Program-made: the position numbers and the translations under genes
Assembly (NCBI GenBank): GCA_902805985.1
Contig: CADCUW010000305.1
Location: forward strand, 1-5,423
DNA: 5,423 bases
Origin: an uncultured Rubrobacteraceae bacterium
Lineage (GTDB): Bacteria > Actinomycetota > Rubrobacteria > Rubrobacterales > Rubrobacteraceae
Direction of reading: 5' to 3'
Part shown: piece by piece, positions 1 through 4,857 of the stretch
Position numbering within the stretch: the first letter of the stretch is position 1
Layout of the letters: each line of letters starts with the position of its first letter
Notes under the pieces: generated by a model
Seen by the model: only the letters and a program-made list of their open reading frames with translations
Database searches by the model: none
What the model was told of the DNA's origin: nothing

Positions 1-576
1 GACGAGCGTCTTCCAGTTCGCCCTGACCTCGTAGCGGTGGCGCACCGCGACCTTCGCCCCCTCGAGCCCGTGCGGCCTGAGCTGGGGCTCGACGTCCCCG
101 AAGAAGGCGTCGAAGTCCGGCGGCTCCTGAGCGAGGCAGACGAAGACGAGCCCGGCGAGCTCGCGGACCGCCGCAGAGCGCAGGCTGTACTCGTCGGCGT
201 CGAAGCCCTCGCCCATGAGGCGGGCGTTGGAGAGGCAGCCGTCGAGCTTGTAGGCCCACTGGTGGTAAGGGCAGACCAGCGAGCGGGAACGTCCCCGCGG
301 CTCGGTGGCGATACGGGAGCCCCTGTGGCGGCACACGTTGAAGTGGGCCCGGACGCCGCCCTCCTTGTCGCGAAGGACGATCAACTCCTCCTCGCCGACG
401 GGGAGCAGGAAGTAGTCTCCGGGCTCCGGTATCTCGCACGTGTGCCCGGCAAAGAGCCAGTTGGCGTGGAAGACCCGCGAGAGATCCTCCTCGAAGAGCT
501 CCCCGTCCACGTAGAACTTCCGGGGGAGGGTCTTGCCCGGTTCCCGGTCTCTCAAGATGTCGGTCAGATAGTCCAT
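1..576 (-). CDS. Rieske non-haem iron oxygenase alpha subunit (glycine betaine / choline monooxygenase-like), C-terminus outside window
   Basis: Seen: 192 residues are visible, beginning MDYLTDILRD and ending in ANWKTLV at the window edge. A Rieske [2Fe-2S] site is complete: C82-x-H84 in VCRHRGS and C102-x2-H105 in CPYHQW, 17 residues apart. The closing NWKTLV is where the catalytic domain of this family normally begins; its mononuclear iron ligands lie outside the window. Known: such alpha subunits take electrons from a separate ferredoxin reductase and split O2 to hydroxylate or demethylate substrates. The short N-terminus and the CRHRGS/CPYHQW motifs resemble GbcA (glycine betaine demethylase), choline monooxygenase and stachydrine demethylase more than classical ring-hydroxylating dioxygenases. 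The start is set by GGGGAG six bases upstream of the ATG. The gene follows the flavin oxidase by 24 bp, so it is probably cotranscribed. Inference: it demethylates a quaternary amine. The family call is firm; the substrate is not. No reductase subunit is visible and it may lie downstream. Confidence 0.9.
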   Translation of the reverse strand, partial: MDYLTDILRDREPGKTLPRKFYVDGELFEEDLSRVFHANWLFAGHTCEIPEPGDYFLLPVGEEELIVLRDKEGGVRAHFNVCRHRGSRIATEPRGRSRSLVCPYHQWAYKLDGCLSNARLMGEGFDADEYSLRSAAVRELAGLVFVCLAQEPPDFDAFFGDVEPQLRPHGLEGAKVAVRHRYEVRANWKTLV

Positions 577-582
577 TGTTCT

Positions 583-588
583 CTCCCC
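583..588 (-). promoter_or_regulatory. Ribosome binding site of the Rieske oxygenase gene
   Basis: GGGGAG on the minus strand lies six bases before the ATG at 576. It sits in the 24-bp gap after the oxidase stop codon, which suggests the Rieske cistron has its own initiation site within the operon. The same reading frame runs open back to the oxidase stop, but no better start codon occurs in it. Confidence 0.65.
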
Positions 589-600
589 ATCAAGTCCATT

Positions 601-1794
601 TCACGCGTGGAACGTCTTCTCGAAGGTGGCGTCGGAGACCGCAGGCCGGTCCAGGCGGAACGCCTCTATCGGCAGGGCGGACTTCCCGTCCAGGGCCAAC
701 TCCGACAGGATGCGCCCTATAAGGCCCGCGAACTTGTAGGCGTGGCCCGCCCCGATGGCGACGGAGACCTGGGGGTGATCTGGCAGCGTATCGATGACGA
801 AGTTCTGGTCCGGCGGTATCGTGTAAAGGCAGGTCTTCGTGTACAACTCCGGCCCGAGAAACCCGGGGATGTACCTGCAGAGGAACTCGCGGTAACGCCT
901 GATGCGGACAGGGTCAGGCTCGAAGGTCCTCGTCTCCGCGGTTACCGGCTTCGCCAGGCCGCCCATGTGCTGGCCCAGCTTGGTCGCGACCTCGCCGTAG
1001 ACGGGGAACCCGTAGAAGTTGTCCCTCCCGTGCCACATAAAGACGGGGAAGCGCCCGGGGGAGAAAGCCTTGAGGTTCGGGGTCGCGTAGTAGGTGACCT
1101 GCTCCTGGGTGACGGTCAGCGGTATCCGCGTGCCGGTCTCTCTTAGAACCTCGTTTGTCCAGGCGTCGCTGGTGACCACGACCCGGTCCGCGAGGTAGGT
1201 CTGTCCGTCGGTCACGACCTCAACACCCTCCCCTCTCGGGCGGACGGCCCGGACGGGCGTTCTATCAAGTACCGTCGCGCCGCGGGAGCGCGCCAGGGCG
1301 ACGTGGGCGGCGTTGGCCTTGCCGGCGTCCACTATCCCGGAGTCCTCCTGAAAGATCGCCCGCTCCGACCCTTCGAGGCGGAACTGCGGCCAGCGGTGCA
1401 TGAGCTCGTCCGGGTCAAGAAGCTCGTAGTCGAAGCCGTGCTCCTCGAAGGCCGAGACGTAGCCCTCGACGTTGCGGGTGCCGACCTTCTCGGGGTCCCG
1501 CTCCTCGGGGGCCTCTATGACGAGGCCGCCGGTCTTGAACAGCACCTGAACCCCCGACTCCTCCTCCAGCGCATCCCACGCCTCGTAGGCGCGGGGGGCG
1601 AGGGCGGCGTACTCGGACTGGTGCTGGGCGAGCCGGATGATGCGCGAGTGGTCCTGAGAGGCGCCGCGGTCGTGGCCGAGGCGGAACTGCTCCAGGCCGA
1701 GCACCGCCGGCCCGAGCTCCCTGGAGAGCCAGTAGAGGGCCGCCGAACCCAGCCCGCCGCATCCTATGACGATCGCCTCGTATCTGCTGTCCAT
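601..1794 (-). CDS. FAD-dependent amine oxidase, monomeric sarcosine oxidase / N-methyltryptophan oxidase family (solA/soxA-like)
   Basis: A 397-residue cytosolic flavoprotein, close to the roughly 390 residues usual for monomeric sarcosine oxidase (MSOX). Seen: the dinucleotide fold GCGGLG at residues 11-16, with E35 ending the second strand; RIIR at 51-54; FKTGGLV at 86-92; FYGFP at 260-264; KLGQH at 272-276; TCLYT at 321-325; GHAYKF at 350-355. By comparison with MSOX, C322 matches the cysteine that binds FAD covalently, K272 the oxygen-activating lysine, H276 and K354 other active-site residues. The family oxidises N-methyl amines (sarcosine, N-methylproline, N-methyltryptophan, pipecolate) to imine or formaldehyde plus H2O2. 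MSOX His45 appears replaced by Q47, so the substrate may differ. The ATG at 1794 is preferred over the in-frame TTG at 1830, because MDSRYEAIVIG is a normal family N-terminus and the extra 12 residues match nothing. It has no close Shine-Dalgarno, which fits a leaderless mRNA. It is the first gene of an operon with the Rieske gene. Confidence 0.9.
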   Translation of the reverse strand: MDSRYEAIVIGCGGLGSAALYWLSRELGPAVLGLEQFRLGHDRGASQDHSRIIRLAQHQSEYAALAPRAYEAWDALEEESGVQVLFKTGGLVIEAPEERDPEKVGTRNVEGYVSAFEEHGFDYELLDPDELMHRWPQFRLEGSERAIFQEDSGIVDAGKANAAHVALARSRGATVLDRTPVRAVRPRGEGVEVVTDGQTYLADRVVVTSDAWTNEVLRETGTRIPLTVTQEQVTYYATPNLKAFSPGRFPVFMWHGRDNFYGFPVYGEVATKLGQHMGGLAKPVTAETRTFEPDPVRIRRYREFLCRYIPGFLGPELYTKTCLYTIPPDQNFVIDTLPDHPQVSVAIGAGHAYKFAGLIGRILSELALDGKSALPIEAFRLDRPAVSDATFEKTFHA

Positions 1795-1800
1795 ACCGGA

Positions 1801-1830
1801 AATGTAAGAGCGCTCCCCCGGGCCGTCCAA
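1801..1830 (-). promoter_or_regulatory. Candidate promoter of the oxidase-Rieske operon (leaderless start)
   Basis: On the minus strand, TTGGAC (1830-1825) and TACATT (1806-1801) are separated by 18 bp and resemble -35 and -10 boxes (TACATT matches the consensus at four of six positions, including the key first, second and last). Transcription would begin about seven bases on, at or next to the A of the oxidase ATG at 1794. This agrees with the absence of a ribosome binding site there. Inferred from pattern only. Confidence 0.4.
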
Positions 1831-1850
1831 TACGTTTTTCGACGGGGACC

Positions 1851-1865
1851 ATAAGCGCGGCTTAT
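1851..1865. promoter_or_regulatory. LysR-type operator: perfect 6-bp inverted repeat with T-N11-A core
   Basis: ATAAGC-GCG-GCTTAT is an exact inverted repeat of two 6-bp arms with a 3-bp spacer. Inside it, T1852 and A1864 form the T-N11-A pattern that defines LysR-family binding sites. It lies between the divergent lysR-type gene and the oxidase operon, the standard place for such a site. Its centre (1858) is 64 bp upstream of the oxidase ATG, matching the usual -65 recognition site if transcription starts at that ATG. The weaker TTCG-ttct-CGAA at 1873-1884 lies on the lysR side. Likely roles: activation of the oxidase operon and autorepression of the regulator. Confidence 0.7.
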
Positions 1866-1895
1866 AGGCAAATTCGTTCTCGAAGATTATCGTTC

Positions 1896-1913
1896 GCCCG
1901 GCCTCCGTCGGGC
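1896..1913 (+). other. Small hairpin in the presumed lysR leader
   Basis: GCCCGGC (1896-1902) can pair with GTCGGGC (1907-1913), with one G-T pair and a four-base loop CTCC. It sits between the operator and the regulator start. There is no T-tract, so it is not a canonical terminator. It could be a chance structure in GC-rich DNA or a leader element. Confidence 0.25.
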
Positions 1914-1954
1914 CCGGAAAAGGAGTACAGTACGGTTACGCAGAGTCGAGGTAC

Positions 1955-1960
1955 GGGTGG
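1955..1960 (+). promoter_or_regulatory. Weak ribosome binding site of the LysR-type regulator
   Basis: GGGTGG lies seven bases before the ATG at 1968. It is the only purine-rich element at the right distance and supports this start, which also gives the standard MELRQLRYF N-terminus of the family. Confidence 0.45.
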
Positions 1961-1967
1961 ACCGCAC

Positions 1968-2927
1968 ATGGAACTCAGGCAGTTGAGATATTTTGTCGCG
2001 GTGGCCGAGGAGTTGAACTTCAGCCGGGCGGCCGGGCGGATGTACCTCTCCCAACCGGCCCTGAGCCAGCAGATCCGGAAACTCGAACAGGAGCTCGGGG
2101 TCGCCCTCTTCGACCGGACCAAGAACCACGTGGCGCTGACGGAGGCCGGACGGGCCTTGCTCCAGGGCGCCCGGCGGGTCCTGGTTCTGGTCGAGGAGAC
2201 GGCGCGCGAGGCCAGGGAGGTGGGCGGCGCCGAGGCCCGCCACCTGCGGGTGGGGTTCCCGGAGTACGCCAACCACACGCCCGTCGCGGACGCCCTGCAG
2301 ACCTTCCGCAGGCGCCACCCTTACGTCGAGCTCGAAGAGCACGAGACTTTCACCCTGCAAGAGACGCTGCAACAGCTCGACAAGCTGAACCGGGGAACGC
2401 TCGACGTCGGCTTTATGCTGAGGCCCGAAGAAGACGACGTTATAAAGGTAGAGCACGTCCTGGACATAGAGCTCGTCGCCGCCCTTCCCCGGGGACATCC
2501 TCTCGCCGGCCGGGAGGTGCTCTCCATGAGGGAGCTATCAGAGGAACGCCTCATCCTCTTCTCCCGCGGCTTCCATCCCCGCTCCTACGATTACGTGGTC
2601 GCGTGTTGCCGGGAGGCTGGCTTCGAGCCCAAGGTGGTTCAGCGCAAGGAGCCGCAACTGTACTCGGGGGCCGCGACCTACAGGATGGTGGCCTCAGGCA
2701 TCGGGGTCGGCATCGTCGCCAAGCCGGTGGTCTCCGGGTACCGGCCCCACGACGTGATCTTCAAGCCCCTGCGAGACCCGGCGCCGGTGCTCGAGCTGGT
2801 CGCGGCCTGGCGGCGCGACTGTCCCTCCTCGAACCTGCAATCCTTTCTCGAAATAATCCGGGAGCTCACCCCGGACGCCGACGAGACCGCCGCCACGCCC
2901 GACAGGCAACCCATCGCGGGGGCTTGA
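1968..2927 (+). CDS. LysR-family transcriptional regulator
   Basis: 319 residues, slightly longer than the usual 295-310. Seen: the family N-terminus MELRQLRYFVAVAEE, then a winged helix-turn-helix with FSRAAGRMYLSQPALSQQI at 18-36 and LGVALFDR at 43-50. A coiled linker helix (about 58-88) joins it to a periplasmic-binding-protein-like effector domain from about residue 93 (LRVGFPEYANHTPVADAL) to about 300. The last 20 residues look disordered. Known: such proteins are tetramers that bind T-N11-A palindromes and change DNA bending when a small ligand binds between the two effector subdomains. It is divergent from the oxidase-Rieske operon, with the operator at 1851-1865 between them, so it very likely controls that operon and itself. 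The BCCT gene has its own upstream region and no clear copy of this operator, so its control is open. The ligand is unknown; a substrate or intermediate of the amine pathway is the natural guess. Confidence 0.93.
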   Translation: MELRQLRYFVAVAEELNFSRAAGRMYLSQPALSQQIRKLEQELGVALFDRTKNHVALTEAGRALLQGARRVLVLVEETAREAREVGGAEARHLRVGFPEYANHTPVADALQTFRRRHPYVELEEHETFTLQETLQQLDKLNRGTLDVGFMLRPEEDDVIKVEHVLDIELVAALPRGHPLAGREVLSMRELSEERLILFSRGFHPRSYDYVVACCREAGFEPKVVQRKEPQLYSGAATYRMVASGIGVGIVAKPVVSGYRPHDVIFKPLRDPAPVLELVAAWRRDCPSSNLQSFLEIIRELTPDADETAATPDRQPIAGA

Positions 2928-2946
2928 TCCGCAAGCATCCGAACCC

Positions 2947-2967
2947 GGCGGCCACGGCGGGGCCGCC
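2947..2967. terminator. Bidirectional hairpin between convergent genes, possible terminator
   Basis: GGCGGCC (2947-2953) pairs perfectly with GGCCGCC (2961-2967) around a 7-base loop. It lies in the 66-bp gap between the ends of the regulator and the transporter, which converge, so one structure could serve both. There is no T-run on either side, so it would be a non-canonical terminator of the kind often proposed in GC-rich bacteria, or an mRNA-stabilising stem. Confidence 0.45.
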
Positions 2968-2993
2968 TCGGAATCGTCAGCGGTCCGTCCCGT

Positions 2994-4679
2994 CTATCCG
3001 TCTCGGTCTCCCGCCCGCTGGCGCACGGGTTCACCGGCCTCGTGACGGCGCATGATCTCTTGCATCTGGCTCTTCTCGACGTTCTGGTCATGGGCCATGA
3101 TCTGCCTTATCTGCTCCCTTTCGTCCCTGTAATCGGAGCGGAGGGTCTTGTACAGGCACCAGCACATCAGGCACATGAGTATGGCGAACGGCGTGGCGGC
3201 CAGGATGGCCCCGTTCTGGAGCGCGTCGAGCCCCCCGACCAGGAGCAGGATCGCCGCGAGCGCCCCCATGATCACACCCCAGGTGAGCTTGATCCTCCTC
3301 TTCGGGTCAGGGGCGCCGCCGGCGGACATGCTGCCGAGCACGATGGTCCCCGCGTCCGCGCCGGCGACGAAGAAGATCCAGACCAGGAAAATCATCGAAA
3401 CCGACGTGAGCAGGAAGAGCGGGCTCTGGCCGAGGAACGCGAACAGCCCGAGGGCCTCGCTGTTCCCGGCGGCCGAGCTTATCGCCCCGTTCGTCTGGTT
3501 GTCGGCCTGGATGCCCGCCGCCCCGAAGACGGAGAACCAGATCATGGAGAAGATGGTCGGGGCGATCATCACCCCGAGGATGAACTCCCGGATGGTGCGT
3601 CCGCGGGAGATGCGGGCGACAAAGACGCCCACGTAGGGGGCCCAGGCGATCCACGTCGCCCAGAAAAAGATCGTCCAGTCGGCGAGCCACGTCGCTTCTT
3701 GCGGCTCGAAGGCGGCCATGTCGAAGCTCCGGGGGATGAGGTTGGCCAGGTAGCCGCCGGTCTCCTGCGTGAAGGTGTTCAGCTGCAGGAGCGTGGGGCC
3801 GACGATAAGGAAGTAGACGAGCAAGACGAAGGCCAGTAACATGCTCGTCTGGCTCAGGATGTTGACCCCCTTGTTGATCGGGGTCGACGCCGAGAGCATG
3901 TATGCGACGGCGGTGACGGCGATGATGCCCATCTGCAGGCCCACCCCGCTTGGAAGGCCGAAGGCCTCGCCGAGGCCCGCGTCGATCTGGAGCGTGCCGA
4001 GCCCTAAGGAGACGGCGACGCCGAATAGGGTGGCCAGGATGGCGATGATGTCTATAGCCTTGCCTAAAGGTCCGTCCACGCGGTCGCCGATCAGGGGGCG
4101 GAAGACGGTGCTGATCTGCAGGTTGGTCATGCCCCTGCGGTAGCTGAAGTAGGCGACGGCGAGGCCGACGACGGCGTAGATCGCCCACGGGTGCAGCCCC
4201 CAGTGGAAGAACGCGGTCTGCAAGGCCAGCGAGGCGGCCCCCGCCGTCTCGGGCTGGGCCATGCCGAGGGGCGGATCGGCGTAGTGCGTGACGGGCTCGG
4301 AGACGCTCCAGAAGACGAGGCCGATGCCCATCCCCGCCTGGAAGAGCATGGCAAACCACGCGAAGTAGCCGAACTCGGGTCTGTCGTCCGGCCGGCCCAG
4401 ACGGATCTTGCCGTAGCGCGAGAGGGCCAGCCAGATGGCGAACCCGAGAAAGAAGCTCGTCATGAGCATGTACAGCCAGCCGAGACCTTCGGTGATCCAA
4501 CCCACGACCGTCGCGAGCGCGTTGCCGAAGGGCTCCGTGAAGAACACGCCGGCTAGCACGAACAGGACCGAGATGGCGACCGTTATGTAGAACACCGTCC
4601 CGAATTGCTGTGCCTGTCCGTCTCCCTGGGGGGACCCATCCCTCCGGGCTTGCTCCCCTTCGATTTGCGTATTGGACAC
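2994..4679 (-). CDS. BCCT-family transporter (betaine/carnitine/choline type)
   Basis: 561 residues with about 12 membrane helices (roughly 29-49, 66-86, 103-128, 152-178, 208-232, 246-264, 277-298, 331-356, 365-390, 422-448, 466-487, 489-510) and a charged cytosolic C-tail (511-561). Seen: the glycine-rich GMGIG at 116-120 in helix 3, FHWGLHPWAIY at 158-168, and the signature region WTIFFWATWIAW at 335-346. By comparison with BetP, W160, W165, Y168 and W343 match the cage that holds a trimethylammonium group (W189, W194, Y197, W374). Known: most members are Na+ or H+ symporters for glycine betaine, choline, carnitine or ectoine. The BetP Na2 pair Thr-Ser in helix 10 is Ala-Gly here (439-440). 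GTG at 4679 was chosen because GGGGGG lies five bases upstream; a longer reading from 4748 has no such site and adds 23 residues coded by AT-rich repeat. It may feed the nearby catabolic genes or serve osmoprotection. Confidence 0.93.
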   Translation of the reverse strand: MSNTQIEGEQARRDGSPQGDGQAQQFGTVFYITVAISVLFVLAGVFFTEPFGNALATVVGWITEGLGWLYMLMTSFFLGFAIWLALSRYGKIRLGRPDDRPEFGYFAWFAMLFQAGMGIGLVFWSVSEPVTHYADPPLGMAQPETAGAASLALQTAFFHWGLHPWAIYAVVGLAVAYFSYRRGMTNLQISTVFRPLIGDRVDGPLGKAIDIIAILATLFGVAVSLGLGTLQIDAGLGEAFGLPSGVGLQMGIIAVTAVAYMLSASTPINKGVNILSQTSMLLAFVLLVYFLIVGPTLLQLNTFTQETGGYLANLIPRSFDMAAFEPQEATWLADWTIFFWATWIAWAPYVGVFVARISRGRTIREFILGVMIAPTIFSMIWFSVFGAAGIQADNQTNGAISSAAGNSEALGLFAFLGQSPLFLLTSVSMIFLVWIFFVAGADAGTIVLGSMSAGGAPDPKRRIKLTWGVIMGALAAILLLVGGLDALQNGAILAATPFAILMCLMCWCLYKTLRSDYRDEREQIRQIMAHDQNVEKSQMQEIMRRHEAGEPVRQRAGDRDG

Positions 4680-4684
4680 TCGTG

Positions 4685-4693
4685 CCCCCCTTT
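4685..4693 (-). promoter_or_regulatory. Strong ribosome binding site that fixes the GTG start of the BCCT gene
   Basis: AAAGGGGGG on the minus strand ends five bases before GTG at 4679-4677. It is the best purine tract near any in-frame start, and supports the protein beginning MSNTQIEGEQ rather than at the upstream GTG at 4748. Confidence 0.7.
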
Positions 4694-4720
4694 CTCGATG
4701 CAATACCCCAGAATCGCATC

Positions 4721-4822
4721 TTAAAATATGGATAATATGGATAGGCACATGCTAGAGGCTTTCCCACATCGGCGCAAGCGAGAACAATACCGTCCGGGGC
4801 TCAGGCGGGGCGCAAGGCGCAT
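4721..4822 (-). CDS. Possible small ORF, 33 residues, upstream of the BCCT gene
   Basis: An ATG at 4822 is preceded by GGGGAGGA with six bases between GGAGG and the ATG, a near-perfect ribosome binding site. The frame runs 33 codons to TAA at 4723-4721, 41 bases before the transporter's GTG. The peptide begins MRLAPRLSPGRYCSRLRRCG, is rich in arginine in its first 18 residues, has three cysteines and ends in a hydrophobic stretch. It resembles no family I recognise. It begins 35 bases past the asnB stop, so it could be translated from asnB readthrough or from its own transcript. It could be a leader peptide, a tiny protein, or chance; the last part is coded by the AT-rich tandem repeat, and a candidate promoter lies inside it, both of which argue for caution. 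Confidence 0.3.
   Translation of the reverse strand: MRLAPRLSPGRYCSRLRRCGKASSMCLSILSIF
4725..4743. repeat. 9-bp tandem repeat, two copies, AT-rich
   Basis: AATATGGAT occurs twice head to tail (4725-4733 and 4734-4742), followed by a further A. This AT-rich block stands out in otherwise GC-rich DNA and lies 46-64 bp upstream of the BCCT start, where promoter or regulator-binding DNA would be expected. It contains TATTAT (minus strand, 4737-4732), a fair -10 match but without a matching -35. Confidence 0.6.
4749..4777 (-). promoter_or_regulatory. Candidate promoter for the BCCT gene
   Basis: On the minus strand, TTGCGC (4777-4772) and TAGCAT (4754-4749) are separated by exactly 17 bp and resemble -35 and -10 boxes. 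Transcription would start near 4742, leaving a leader of about 60 bases that begins in the tandem repeat. An alternative -10 lies within the repeat itself. No LysR-type operator copy was found here. Confidence 0.35.
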
Positions 4823-4857
4823 GGATGTCCTCCCCATACCCGGGGTCAACCGCCGGC

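Noticed and set aside
37..1146. A 369-codon open frame on the plus strand antisense to the Rieske and oxidase genes.
   Set aside because: It spans two well-recognised genes and their junction, its protein resembles no family and is dominated by Val, Gly, Glu, Arg and Leu, and long antisense frames are expected in GC-rich DNA.
1795..1830. A longer oxidase starting at TTG 1830, adding 12 residues.
   Set aside because: The TTG has no ribosome binding site, the extra residues match nothing in the family, and the TTG coincides with a plausible -35 box.
1303..1854. A 183-codon plus-strand frame and a 145-codon minus-strand frame (1415-1852) over the oxidase.
   Set aside because: Both are out of frame with the oxidase, whose conserved FAD and active-site motifs run without interruption.
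4680..4748. A longer BCCT protein starting at GTG 4748, adding 23 residues.
   Set aside because: The extension is coded partly by the AT-rich tandem repeat and lacks a ribosome binding site, whereas GTG at 4679 has an excellent one.
3307..4767. A 486-codon minus-strand frame overlapping the transporter in another frame, and several plus-strand frames opposite it (3042-3839, 3148-3636, 3841-4143, 4191-4556).
   Set aside because: They are shadows of the BCCT gene. Their translations are rich in Arg, Pro and His with no domain, while the BCCT frame shows full family motifs and membrane helices.
4771..4816. Two copies of GGCGCAAG (4771-4778 and 4809-4816) between asnB and the BCCT gene.
   Set aside because: An 8-bp GC-rich repeat 38 bp apart is easily due to chance, and no further copies or symmetry support a site.
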